A DNA stretch of 64,000 nt from Leptasterias polaris (taxonomy: Eukaryota > Echinodermata > Asteroidea > Forcipulatida > Asteriidae). Under the pieces are notes generated by a model. It worked only from the letters and a program-made list of their open reading frames with translations. It made no database searches and was not told the origin of the DNA. The DNA lies in assembly GCA_037783415.1 (NCBI GenBank), contig JAZGTN010000058.1, positions 2,268,001-2,332,000 on the forward strand. Reading direction: 5' to 3'. Below, piece by piece: positions 11,599-22,900 of the stretch. A program made the translations under genes and the position numbers. Position 1 is the first letter of the stretch, and every line of letters begins with the position of its first letter.

Positions 11599-13706
11599 CT
11601 ATGTGATAGGTATGGAAAAACAAATTTGTAACCACCATCAAAACCCCCCCCCCCCCTCCCCCAAAAAAAAAATAATAATAAAAATGGGGGGATGAATAGC
11701 TAATTTTATTTTTAAATTTAGTGGAAATGGCACATGCCAAAGATAATTATAAGTAAATGGACATACAACTGAAATAAGAACAATATTATTATTATACAAA
11801 ACAACAGCTTCAAAATGTGAGACCCTCATTCGTAGCATTGCAATTGTTTCACTGCTGGCTGGTGCATGCACATTGTATATAGACACGGATAACTGTGTAC
11901 GTTATGCAGAGAGAGTCGGAAACAATGAAGAAACACTAGCTGTCATTTATACGCGCATCATTGCAAAAGTGTGAATTCGTGTTGAATTTCGTCTAATTTA
12001 TGCGGTGCAAAACCCTCCAAATTCATGTGCATAACATGCTATAAATACAGACTCATCATCCTTTAGAAACGGACGTTGTGAATTACCTGAGTGTTGGGGG
12101 TCCACATCTCTTCTGATGAACCAGTAGAGCTCATTGTAGGTGTGATGTGAGAACTTACAAATCAATGAAAACTTGGACGGAGTCCGGCGCTTATCAGAAT
12201 TAAATAAAAGTTGTGGCTCCGATTCGAAGGTTGCTACGACTGAGCTGTTATCATAAATTATGATGTTTTTCATTGTCTATATATTTTAGCCTTTGTGATA
12301 TTTATGTATTGCACTTTTGCCTTGTGCATAGCATCATTGTAGTTGTAGATATATTGAAGTTTGGGGCTTGGCCAAAAGGGCACAATCATAATAAGGCACG
12401 GAAGTTTATACGCTTTTTGTTAATATAGAAAAAGAGGAATTTAGATAATTCCAGGAGTCATAAAGTTGGGGACCCAGTTTCTTCTTTTCTTAAAATCAAG
12501 ATGTTTGTAGCCCTAACACTAACAGGACGGGGGGGGGGGGGGGGAGAGGGGATCACCTTGGTTATTTTAATATATTTTATCTGTATGAAAAGGGTAAGAG
12601 CCGTTCTCCCATTCATTGCAACCACTATAGTAATTAATTAATCAGCCAGCCCCTGGAAAATAATGAGAAAACTGGAATGTGAATGAGTTTTCTTATACGG
12701 GAGATATTGCCTGGAGCTGGTTGCCTGTAAATTGCCCCATGTGACATGGCCCTTCTCTTATAAGTTATGGCATCATTTGTAAGGAAAGGAAACAAACTAT
12801 GGACATTTTCAAGGAAAACTAAACAAATATTGAGGAGGAAATTCCACATATTCTGGTGGGAGGACCACTGTAGTTCGACGATCGCGTGGTTATGATGTGC
12901 GCCGTGGATAATATGAAACAGAAATAAGTTAGAACACCTCCATGGTTAGAATTTCCCTTGATTTACCCTGTCACTCTTTTGCATACAGTATGCAGCTCTA
13001 GCAGTAACACGCACACACCCACATACCCAGTATACATGTGTATACACAGGCTGCTGTTTCGCGCGTTATGATTGTATCGATCGTATCAAAGATTGGCCCT
13101 TCGGTGACCTTTCCAAAGAATCAACCACAAACGGCCACTCTCCGAAGCCTGATTAGAAACGACTGTACCAACGACTGTTTCCGCGACACAATCGCTATCT
13201 TTCATATAATAGTCGTCGATTTCAGGTTCCAAACGCCTGAGGGCGATATTCAAAAATCTCTCAGGGGAAATGTGCAAGCCTAGACCATGCATGGACATTC
13301 ACACGAATTTAGGGGAAAATGTTATCGGTTTTTCACTATTTTCTCCTGAACCAGATGGCCGATTGATCTCAAACTTCAACAGGTTTGTTTTTTTATGTAT
13401 ATGATGAATTAAATAAAGTGCTAACACTGCCAGCAATTGTTTCATTAGCTAAAACCAATCCTGTAGATTACCTTTAAGATCAATGTTCGACTCGATAATA
13501 ATGTAGAATTGCTAGCTTTCAACTTTCACCAACCTCACAAGGACTCTCCGTCCAGTCAGCACATTTTAATGCCAGACCCTCGAGGGGCCAGTGCTACTCC
13601 CGCTCATGTATATTCAGTGACAGAGCCTTGTGAACGATCTAAGCCACTCCTTCAATCAGCTAACACGACGCAATGCTTTGTGCATTACTATTGCCTGTGT
13701 ACAAAA

Positions 13707-13960
13707 GTCAAATGCCATAACGATGTGCGTAATCGTTGTAGTACAAGAACCCCTTGCCATACCAATGTGCGTGATCGTTGTACACGAATCCCATGACATA
13801 GCAATGTGCATGATCGTTGTACACGAATCCAATGCCGTAGCAATGTGCGTGATCGTTGTACACGAATCCCATGCCATAGCAATGTGCGTGTTCGTTGTAC
13901 ACGAACCCCATGCCACAGCAACGTGCGTGATCGTTGTACACGAATCACATGCCATATCAT
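13707..13960. repeat. 39-bp minisatellite, 6-7 copies
   Basis: The unit aatgtgcgtgatcgttgtac plus acgaatcccatgccatagc repeats with few changes. Since 39 is divisible by three, several frames stay open on both strands (for example MCVIVVHESHAIA repeated), producing long spurious reading frames. No splice, start or domain evidence supports coding. Confidence 0.85.
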
Positions 13961-15763
13961 TTGCGTACCCACCGCTAGCATGTGCAGCGTGCATGCAATG
14001 TGCTTTGTACACGCACCCAATTGCGTGTATTCCTAGTAGTAGCATTTGGTACACAAGTGGTCCGGTGTGTTATTTCCAATGTAATATCCTTATGCACATT
14101 CTGAATTGTACACAAGCAGTTGTCACTTACTTTACTCTTGCAACCCACCACTCCTTATTTGGTTTATCACTTTGGCACGTCCGATGACCGTCCAGCATGG
14201 CAGTTTTCCATTGGTCAAGACCCCAAACTTGGCTAATGTTTATTTCATCTCTATACTATAGATTCCTATATAACCCCCAGATTTCCATCTTTCTAAATGA
14301 TAAGCACGATAATCACGAGAATCACGATTAGTCTGAATGCACTTAGTCCGATATTCACAATCAGTCTTACCCATGGTTAGAATCAGATCTCAGAGAATAG
14401 TTCAGTATACCTTTATCAGTTAGACCACGTTATACCATTAACAAGTGACATTATACTACGCTACCAATATAGTAATGGTATAAGTTCTTATGTGAGCAAT
14501 GAACCAGTAAATGTACTCATTACAAGTCAGACTCCCGCAAATCTATTTGTATTTGTATAATTATTGCCATTCCCCGTTTGGAGAAGCTTGCCCACTCGCC
14601 ACATGCGAGGAATGCAACAATACCGAAACTGGGCAACATGGTTGTATGTACATTGGGGTCCTATGGCTACAATTGGCACCAAGTGACAAACGAAGGAAAG
14701 TAGACCGCAACAATGGTCACAAAAGCACATTAGTCCTTCAGTTTTCAAAAGGCTTTTACAAACATTGCTCGTCTCGCGCGTATTTGAACTTCCGATACCA
14801 AGTACGTACGTGTGCATGATTATCATTCTTCAATTACTTTAGTTTCACGTGTGGTATAAGATTAAGAAATAAATAAATATGTTATGCCCTAATGATTATT
14901 GTCGGGGAAGTAAAGTTTGGTTACGAGATTTATGTACTTAAAATATTAAACAAATTAACGAAGAAAACCCAAGAATAAGATTTGCCCTCCGTTTCTTGTT
15001 ACTGTAAACTTTGTAAATTTTCCCCAGTTGACGTTCATGTGTTTGTTTTGACCGGCAATCGTGGACTTTCGTGTGAATGCACACCTTCAGATCGCGGACC
15101 CCCAGCAATCGCGGACGTCCACGGTTGTGAAAAATAGTATTTATGAAGTAATTTGATTAAATGAGGGCGCTATTTAATTTTTTATTTTACTCTAACGGTG
15201 GTCCACGTTTTTATGGTTAAGGCCAAAACTGTGTGTGCATCTTTACACACCTTTATCATTCGGGGTGACAAAAGATTCACAACGATTGGCTAATTATTGG
15301 AAAGCGCCACCAACAGGGCAAACGCTGTCACTGGTACAACCTCGTTACAGTCACAGCGCGTATGTGCGACTTTCATTGTGGGTTTATCAAGCTATGGGAA
15401 CAAGGTTGTGGTGTACACGAGGCCTCGAAGCAAGAACATGCGTGAGAATGCGCCATTTTCGTCCATGGTAAACCGGGAAGATACCAACGCCTCTCACCTG
15501 CTTTTCCCCGTGAACTACCACGTTTAAGCATGGTTTAATAATGTAAGTTATATTATGTTTACTTTCAATTGTTATTGTAAATTAACTCATAAAGGTTTTT
15601 TCTCGAGGAGACACCCTGTTTTCGCCACGATAGATCATTATGTCACGCATGATGAAACAATTACTAATCAGTGAATCGGACGTCCGTACGTCACGTGTAA
15701 ACAGTGTAGTCAATTAACAGTAGGCCTAATAATATACATGAAAGTGTCAGTGTCAATGTGAGG
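13961..15763. other. No convincing gene
   Basis: AT-rich and unremarkable apart from tacac-rich edges of the minisatellite. Open frames near 14511-14826 and 15235-15527 overlap on both strands and show no family features. Confidence 0.4.
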
Positions 15764-15968
15764 ATGGCCGGTCCTGCTTATTCGTCAAATGGGGAGCGCA
15801 TTGTAGTTCTCCAAAATTACACACACAAATTAATTATTGCTTTTTATGTTTCGTTCATCTGGTTGACACTTTTGACTTTCATATTAGCAGGCATAACCCT
15901 AATTTCCACATCTCCTTACTGTTGTTACAAAGTGTTGGTGCCAACGGCAACAGTGCCAGTGGCAGTGG
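15764..15968 (+). CDS. Possible first exon of a small membrane protein
   Basis: An ATG (MAGPAYSSNGERIVVL) opens 68 codons with one strong hydrophobic segment (IIAFYVSFIWLTLLTFILAG), ending at a good donor (gtaagt) in phase 1. It does not join the SET gene exon at 16977 in frame, because a stop follows. It is therefore either the start of another transcript or a chance reading frame. No family recognised. Confidence 0.3.
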
Positions 15969-16456
15969 GTAAGTTTTAGTTTTTAAAGAATAACATTGTC
16001 ATTAACAATAAAGATTACAATCTTGAGTAAATGTCATGATTGATGTTAAAACAAATTACTTCTGATGGTGGTGGCACCCTGCAGAATTTTACCCGCAGTA
16101 CCCACACTACATCATAATGTAGTGTATAATATAAAGTATTGTCAGTCTCCATTGCACTACCACCAGTGTCATGTCAGTGACATTCTGGAAATTTTCTTGA
16201 AGTGAAGATAAAAAAATTCTTCTCATTGCTATATTTCTAGTTTCTAGGTTAAGGCAGGGAAACAAACTTGTTTAATTTGCACCGATCCAAAACAGGGTTC
16301 CAACCGACAGCCATTTTAATTTTTTCTCTGTTTAAAAACCACAAGTTCATGACAAGTTCATAACCATGGTAACCTCTAGGCATGACATAATCTTATCATG
16401 TGTATTAAGGCTGGTGAGATAATTTTGTAATAAAAGCCCAGTGTTGTAACCAAGTC

Positions 16457-16705
16457 ATTTTTTCTCAAGTCAAAAGTCATATTTGCTCAAGTCAAGTCAA
16501 GTCAAGTCACGAGTCATTTTTAGTCAAGTCACGAGTCATTTTTGCTCAAGTCAAGTCAAGTCGCAAGTCATATTTGCTCAAGTCATTCAAGTCAAGTCAA
16601 GTCAAGTCACGAGTCATTTTTGCTCAAGTCAAGTCAAGTCGCAAGTCAATGAAATTGGCAACTCGAGTCTGACTCGAGTCCAAGTCACCGACTCGAGTCA
16701 ACAAC
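16457..16705. repeat. CAAGT-based tandem repeat
   Basis: Repeats of caagt interspersed with cgagtcatttttgctcaagt form a higher-order array of about 60 bp. The sequence then degenerates into gactcgagtc palindromic motifs. Simple repeat; the open frame across it is spurious. Confidence 0.8.
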
Positions 16706-16979
16706 ATTGTAAAAGCCTAAAATGAGTGACATGGCAAGTAGCGGTCAAGTAACGTCACGCTACGTGTACAAATAAGTAGGATCCCTGCAATCCTACGTGT
16801 GTGTAAATGATGTAGGGCCTACAAATAATGTAATGCCTATCATCTCAAAATGTTGAACACAATTTTTTGTTTACAACATGTAGCCTATTTTGGAAACTTT
16901 AGATGACTTAAATGAAGGGTACTCTTCCAAAAACCAATGATGGCTTATCATGTCTTTTTTCTTCTCTTTTTTCCAGAAA

Positions 16980-19900
16980 ATGTCGAGGAGAAAATGCTTA
17001 TCCCCACTTGCTGAAGCAGAAAAATTCTGTATATCAGGATTAGACAAATCTGGTTTTGAAAGGCAATATATTGATGATAACATAGGTAAGTTATTTATTT
17101 TGAGAATTTAACTTCATGCATGATTTTATAATGTTTTTAAGTCTTTATGTGGATTTGTGAATGGGGAGGCATTCCCAGAAATATGACTTACTGGTGTTCC
17201 CCATCCAAGGTCAAGGTGCACCCGCTTTGTGTTATTGTTTACTTGGTTTCTTCCTTGTAAAAGAGGGTCTGGGGGAATCTTTGAGTAAACATTGGTTTTC
17301 CTTCAAGAGCCATGCATTTGTTTTCCAGCTGACAGTGAATTTCCATGATACATTTGAAGAATGAATTCATTCAAAATAATGTCATTTTCAAAATACACAT
17401 CATAAAAATAACCTGTGAACATATTATCAAAATTGAACAGTAACTAAATAACACTAACAGTTTCTATTTCACCAGTTATTTTGTGATGCACTCTCATAAT
17501 ATTGAGTTGATTTTTATTATTGCAATCAAAAGCGCTGTTGCATTTTTTTTTGTTTTCTGATAGGCCTACGGTTTTTCTTGAAGATGACAGCATTTCAGAC
17601 TGAAATATTTCACAGAAGATTGTTTACCAATATAACATTTGCAAATTGTTAGATTTCAGATTTAAACTTAATAACATTTACATTTTGATCATTACCAAAG
17701 CTTTATCATACCTTTAATTTTGTCCAATAATACCTTAAGACATACATTAATTTAATTTTTTGATTTTCAGGGTATGGCCTTTTCACTAAAGTACATTTTG
17801 AACAAGGAATCTTCCTCCTTGAGTATAGAGGATATCATATAGTGGCTGCTGAAAATGAGGAGACAGACTCTTCCTATATGTTTAACTATAAACATGATGG
17901 TGTTGCCTACAGGTGAGCATGCAGTTAAAGTGTAATATTTTTTACTTCCAAAATGTAAAAGTAGCAGAGATATTTTCTTCTCTATAAGACATTTGCTCTA
18001 GCAAAACCACAAGTCATAAGCTAAAAGACCCCTGGGGCTCAAACTTGATGTACCTGTATATGTTTCACATTTTGCCTTTTGACCACCTTGACCATATAGT
18101 TCAAATGGCACAAGGTCCAAAATATCCACCAAAAGTAGGAAAGTTTTAAAAGCTGCCTTAATCAAATAAATGGTATAATTTTCCCAGGAAAATATACACT
18201 GAACTACACACTGATAGACTTGCAATAAGGGTCTGAAATTGTAGAAGTGGCATGTTTTTCATAACGGTAAATGCACCCAGATCTTGAATAAAGATATATC
18301 CTTGAACCAATGTTTGGTTTATAATATTGTTTGGTTTATAATATTGTTGGTTAAGTCAACAACCCTTTCTTAACATCACATCATTTCAAGACGATTGTTC
18401 CAACTACTCAAAAACTAGCTTGTCTTTGACTGCATGATCATTCATTAGCATTGTATTTGTTGTACCATGTCAGCTTGGATGCACAAGAAATTTCTTGTCC
18501 GTCAAAGTTCATCAATGATGAATGGAAGAAGCCTAACTGTAAAATCAAGAAAGTTATGGTAGATAGTAGACCTCATCTGTGTATCTTCGCCTTGAAGAAT
18601 ATTGAGGCAAACCAAGAACTGAGGTACAACTATGGACCAGAGGACTTCCCTTGGCGCAAGGTACATTCACTAGCATCACTTGCAATTTGTGTAGAAACTA
18701 TGTTAGTGTAGATATAATCTAGAATAATCTACAAGTCACAAGTTTTATCAGATCTAGTTTACTTTTTCTTGGAAGCTGAATCACCCTTTATATCACAGTA
18801 GGCCCTGATTCAATAGTTCATAATAATTGCAACTTTGCTAAATACATGTCTGACATTTCCACCATTTTGGGTGTGGATTCCTTTTAGTATATTTTGACTT
18901 CAAAAATGAGGTACAGGATGGCGCTTGTAAGAAAGCTGTGCGTCATGCAAAGGGTTGATATCATCTGTTCACCTCCAAACATTCCAAACTAACTCAATGA
19001 ATTACAGTGGTTGCTGATCCTATATTACCAACCAGGGACATCAAACGTGGTCTATACACCTCCAAATAAGGGCTTTTTGATCATGTAACCATGGACCCAT
19101 GTGGTTGTATAGTATAGAATAAGTGTGGACTTGAGTTTGGACTGTTTCATATCTTGACTTCCTATATAACCTAGTAACCTAGTGTATTACCATTGTTTTA
19201 TTCAGTCCATAGTGAAAGGAGGAGAGTCATTGGAGAAAAGTGATTGTAAAGATGGAGTCACTACACAGAACACAAGTTGCGGCAAATACCATGTTTCCGG
19301 CTCCTCAACACCAGAGATAACAGTAATTACAACATTAAACCATTTTATATTAATGGAATACATACTCGTCTCCAATGATTTTAGTTGTAACATGTAACCA
19401 TGGACCCATGTGGTTGTATAGTATAGTATACAAGTGTGGACTTGAGTTTGAACTGTTTCATACCTTGACTTCCAATATAACTCAATGTATTACAGTGGGT
19501 GCTGATTCTACATATAACAACCGTGGACATCATGCATGGTCTATACACCTCCAAATGGGGACTTTGATCATAACATGTAACCATGGACCCATGTGGTTGT
19601 GTAGTATAGTATACAAGTGTGGACTTCAGTTTAAACTGTCTCAAACCTTGACCTCCAAAGAACCCATTGTATTACAGTAAGTGCTGAATCTTTATATACC
19701 AATCGTGGACATCATGCATGGTCTATACACCTCCAAATGAGGACTTTGATCATAACATGTTACCAATGACCCATGTGGTTGTATAGTATACAAGTATGGA
19801 CTTGAGTTTGAACTGTTTCATATCTTGACTTCCTTTATAACCTAGTCCATACCATTGTTATATTCAGTGCATAGTGAAAGCAAGAGTGTCATTTGAGAAA

Positions 19901-22900
19901 AATGATTGTAAAGATGGAGAGACTACACAGAACACAAGTTGCAGTGCATCCCATGTTTCCGGCTCCTCAACACCAGAGATAACGATAATTACAACATTAA
20001 ACCATTTTATATTAACCCCATGCAAACTATCTATTGAATACAGCAAAAGAAATTTCCTGTGTGTGCCCAATTGAAGAATGAATGATTAGGCAACTGGCAT
20101 CTGTAGAATATTTGTATAAAGAACAAGTCAATCGCAAAAAATTGAAATAATCAAATATTAAAACCATAATTAAAGTTCTAGACAAAGTATGGATAAACAT
20201 TAAGTAAATGCACTTCCATTTCAAGTGTAATTCTTCCCATAAAAAAAGCACTCCTCAAAGGATGGTATCTGGTTTTTTTATAGATATGCACTGATATAAA
20301 TTGTTTAAATTCTTTGTACCCTTATGGAATGCGGACAAATATGATTACTGTACTATTTCCCTTTTCACAGGCACATGTGGGATAAGAATAAGATAACTTG
20401 ACATGCCTTATAAAAGCAGAAAACAACAGTCCTTATCCCACCAAACTCCAACAGTTTGTTTTGTTGGGATATGATGGTTTTGGTACAGTGTACCATCGAT
20501 AAAGTGATGGAGTGTGATGGAATGGGTACTGTAGACTTGCAGTTCTCGGTTGGACTTTGTTGGATTAGGTATGGTGAATTGCAAAGATTTGCCACTTGTT
20601 GGACTTTGATGGAGTGCTTAGGGTTTAAGGGCAAGGAGGAGGAATAAACAACTGATAAAGGCATGTGATGTACGTGCGATGTACGTGCGATGTACGTGCG
20701 ATGTACGTGCGATGTACGTGCGATGTACGTGCGATGTACGTGCGATGTACGTGCGATGTACGTGCGATGTACGTGCGATGTACGTGCGATGTACGCGCGA
20801 TGTACGCGCGATGTACATACATGTGGTGCATTGTTGATCCCATTGTTTCTTACAATGGCAGACCCAACCATTTAAGCGCGGGGTTGACTAGTTTTTGTGA
20901 ATTGAATATCACATGATTGATTGTAATTTTAATAGTATTGTCATCTTAATAATATTGCCTATTTAGATGGTAGTATGTATTATGTAATGTTATGTAATAA
21001 TTACCATAACTAAGACACCTATGGCTATATAAGTGGGTGTTTCTTGAGGCTCATCCCCAGTCACCCATTGACTAACCGAAAGTAGTCACCATGACATCTA
21101 GAGAGGTTGAAAATCTTCAGTTCAGTCTGACAGTGGAAGAGAGAGAGATGTTCGTTGAGTCAACTGCTAGGAGAAGGAACAGGAGAGAAGAGAGAAGGAG
21201 AGGGGAAAAGAAAGGGGAAAAGAAAGGGGAAAAGAAAGGGGAAAGGCAAGGCCCGCCTTCCCACCTCCCAAGACCCGGCAATGATGGACCGACTTCTTCA
21301 AGAAGAAAACGATCGCTTGAGAGCAGCCATCAGATCTAGTATGCAAGATGCAGGCATGAGCATGAGTAAATCCTTCCGAGCCCTGGTGGAGACATCAGAC
21401 AGCGAGGAGGAAGCTTTCCTCGACCAGGCTGTTTCTGAGGCAAGAGGCACTTCACCCTTCACCCTGGCATGCCGAATGTGGGGAAGCGACAGGAGGAGAG
21501 AACGATGAGTCAGGTGGAGACACAGCTGAAGGAGAGATGGAGAACGGCATGATAGATGAGGAGGCCGAAGACAGCTCTCAGACGGGAGGGGACGAAGCAG
21601 GGGATGACGTAGGAAGTTATGAGGATTCCCTGGAAGAGCCATCTACTTCAAGTGCTACACCTTCGAAGAAGGAGAAGAAGAAGAAGAAGCAAACCCCGGC
21701 CCCGGTTGATTCCGACAATGATCCTGATCCCCCCTCTGCCTACCAACGGTACTACGCGCCAGACAAACATGGTTGGACTCGCCACCTGGAAAACATCCAC
21801 ATCAGAAACTTCAAGGGAAAACAACCCAGAGGCCCTACTTTCCAGAAGAAGTCCACACCAGTGAAGTACTTCATGAAGTTGTTCCCGGTGCTCCTGATGA
21901 CTTCCATCGTCAAATGGACCAACCAGAAGTTGAAGGCCAGACGATTGCCTCTGACTTCACTACCAGAGATAAAGGCATGGTTTGGCGTGCACATGCTGAT
22001 GGGTCTAGTCCGTATCAACAACTACAAGGACTACTGGGCATCTCATCTTGGCCTAAGAAACACCATGATCGCCAACACAATGAAACGGCACAGATTCGAC
22101 ACCATCAGTGAGCACTTGGCCTGTGCCGACCCTTCCAAGGACCCTGACCTGATTCGGGACAAGGCACATCGTTATTCCACCAAGAGGAAGCATCCCCTAT
22201 ACCCATTACAGCCCCTGTGGGATAAGGTTCGCCACGCCTGCTTGAAGCTTTACAATCCAGGCCGAGAAGTAACCATAGATGAGGCTATGATCAAGTATAG
22301 AGGCTTCAAAGCTAGCGTAAGGAAGTTCTTCATGCCGCTGAAGCCCATCCGGGCTGGATTCAAGATCTACACCATTGCAGAGTCAGCCAGCGGCTACATC
22401 CTCAACTTCATGGTTCATCCTCATGGTGATAGACCTGCCAAGATGGCAGATATAGCAATGGCCACTGCAAAGCATCAGCTCAACGTCTACCACCATATCT
22501 TCACTGACATGTATACTTCAGTCAGCCTTGCAAGGTCATTGCTTGCCAAGCGAACTTATCTCACAGGGGCTGTAAAAAGCAACAGCAAAGGTCTTCCTGC
22601 AGATTTCTCAACGAAGCCGTCCAGCCTGAACCGTTCAAAATTGAAGCGCCTCAATAAAGCTCCACGAGGAACATTTTACACAAGACAAAATGGCCAGTTG
22701 ACAGCCGTCGCTTGGAAAGACAGCCGTGTGATGACCCTCCTCTCATCGGCGCACCAAGGCTGGAGGGACCCTGTGACCCACACCCTCAGACATAGGTGTC
22801 CGGACCAGTCCACCGGCCGCCGCAAGATGAAGACCGTTGCGGCTCCTCCTCAGGCAGTGGACTACACCAAATGTATGGGAGGAGTCGATCGTGGCGACCA

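Larger units (their letters stand above)
6028..13473. mobile_element. 7.4-kb TTAA-flanked inverted-repeat element
   Basis: The left end at 6028 reads aggtaatctacaggattggt and the right end (13454-13473) is its exact 20-base reverse complement. Both sides are followed by TTAA (6024-6027 and 13474-13477), consistent with a TTAA target-site duplication as in piggyBac and Kolobok elements. The terminal 150 bp on each side match, in reversed order, the two halves of the 311-bp MITE at 25987-26297. This unit is therefore a long relative, and perhaps the parent, of that MITE family. Inside are a plus-strand spliced gene (6441-9969), a nested small MITE and a minus-strand P2X7-type gene (11598-10622). 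I see no DDE transposase in it. A chance pair of unrelated MITE halves is possible but would require the matching arms and TTAA to be coincidental. Confidence 0.65.

Noticed and set aside
11998..12273. 62-codon frame with a GT donor on the minus strand
   Set aside because: Phase does not fit the RG-rich exon downstream; no homology recognised.
13707..13960. CRISPR-like array
   Set aside because: Eukaryotic context; the units are contiguous without distinct spacers.
13630..14187. Long reading frames on both strands
   Set aside because: Produced by the 39-bp minisatellite; no start context, splice sites or domains.
20362..20400. Alternative terminal exon of the SET gene after ttttcacag
   Set aside because: A good acceptor, but it gives a stop after a few codons and no support beyond that.
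20365..20916. Open frames with repeated HVHRTYIART or MYVRCTC
   Set aside because: Artefact of the 11-bp minisatellite.
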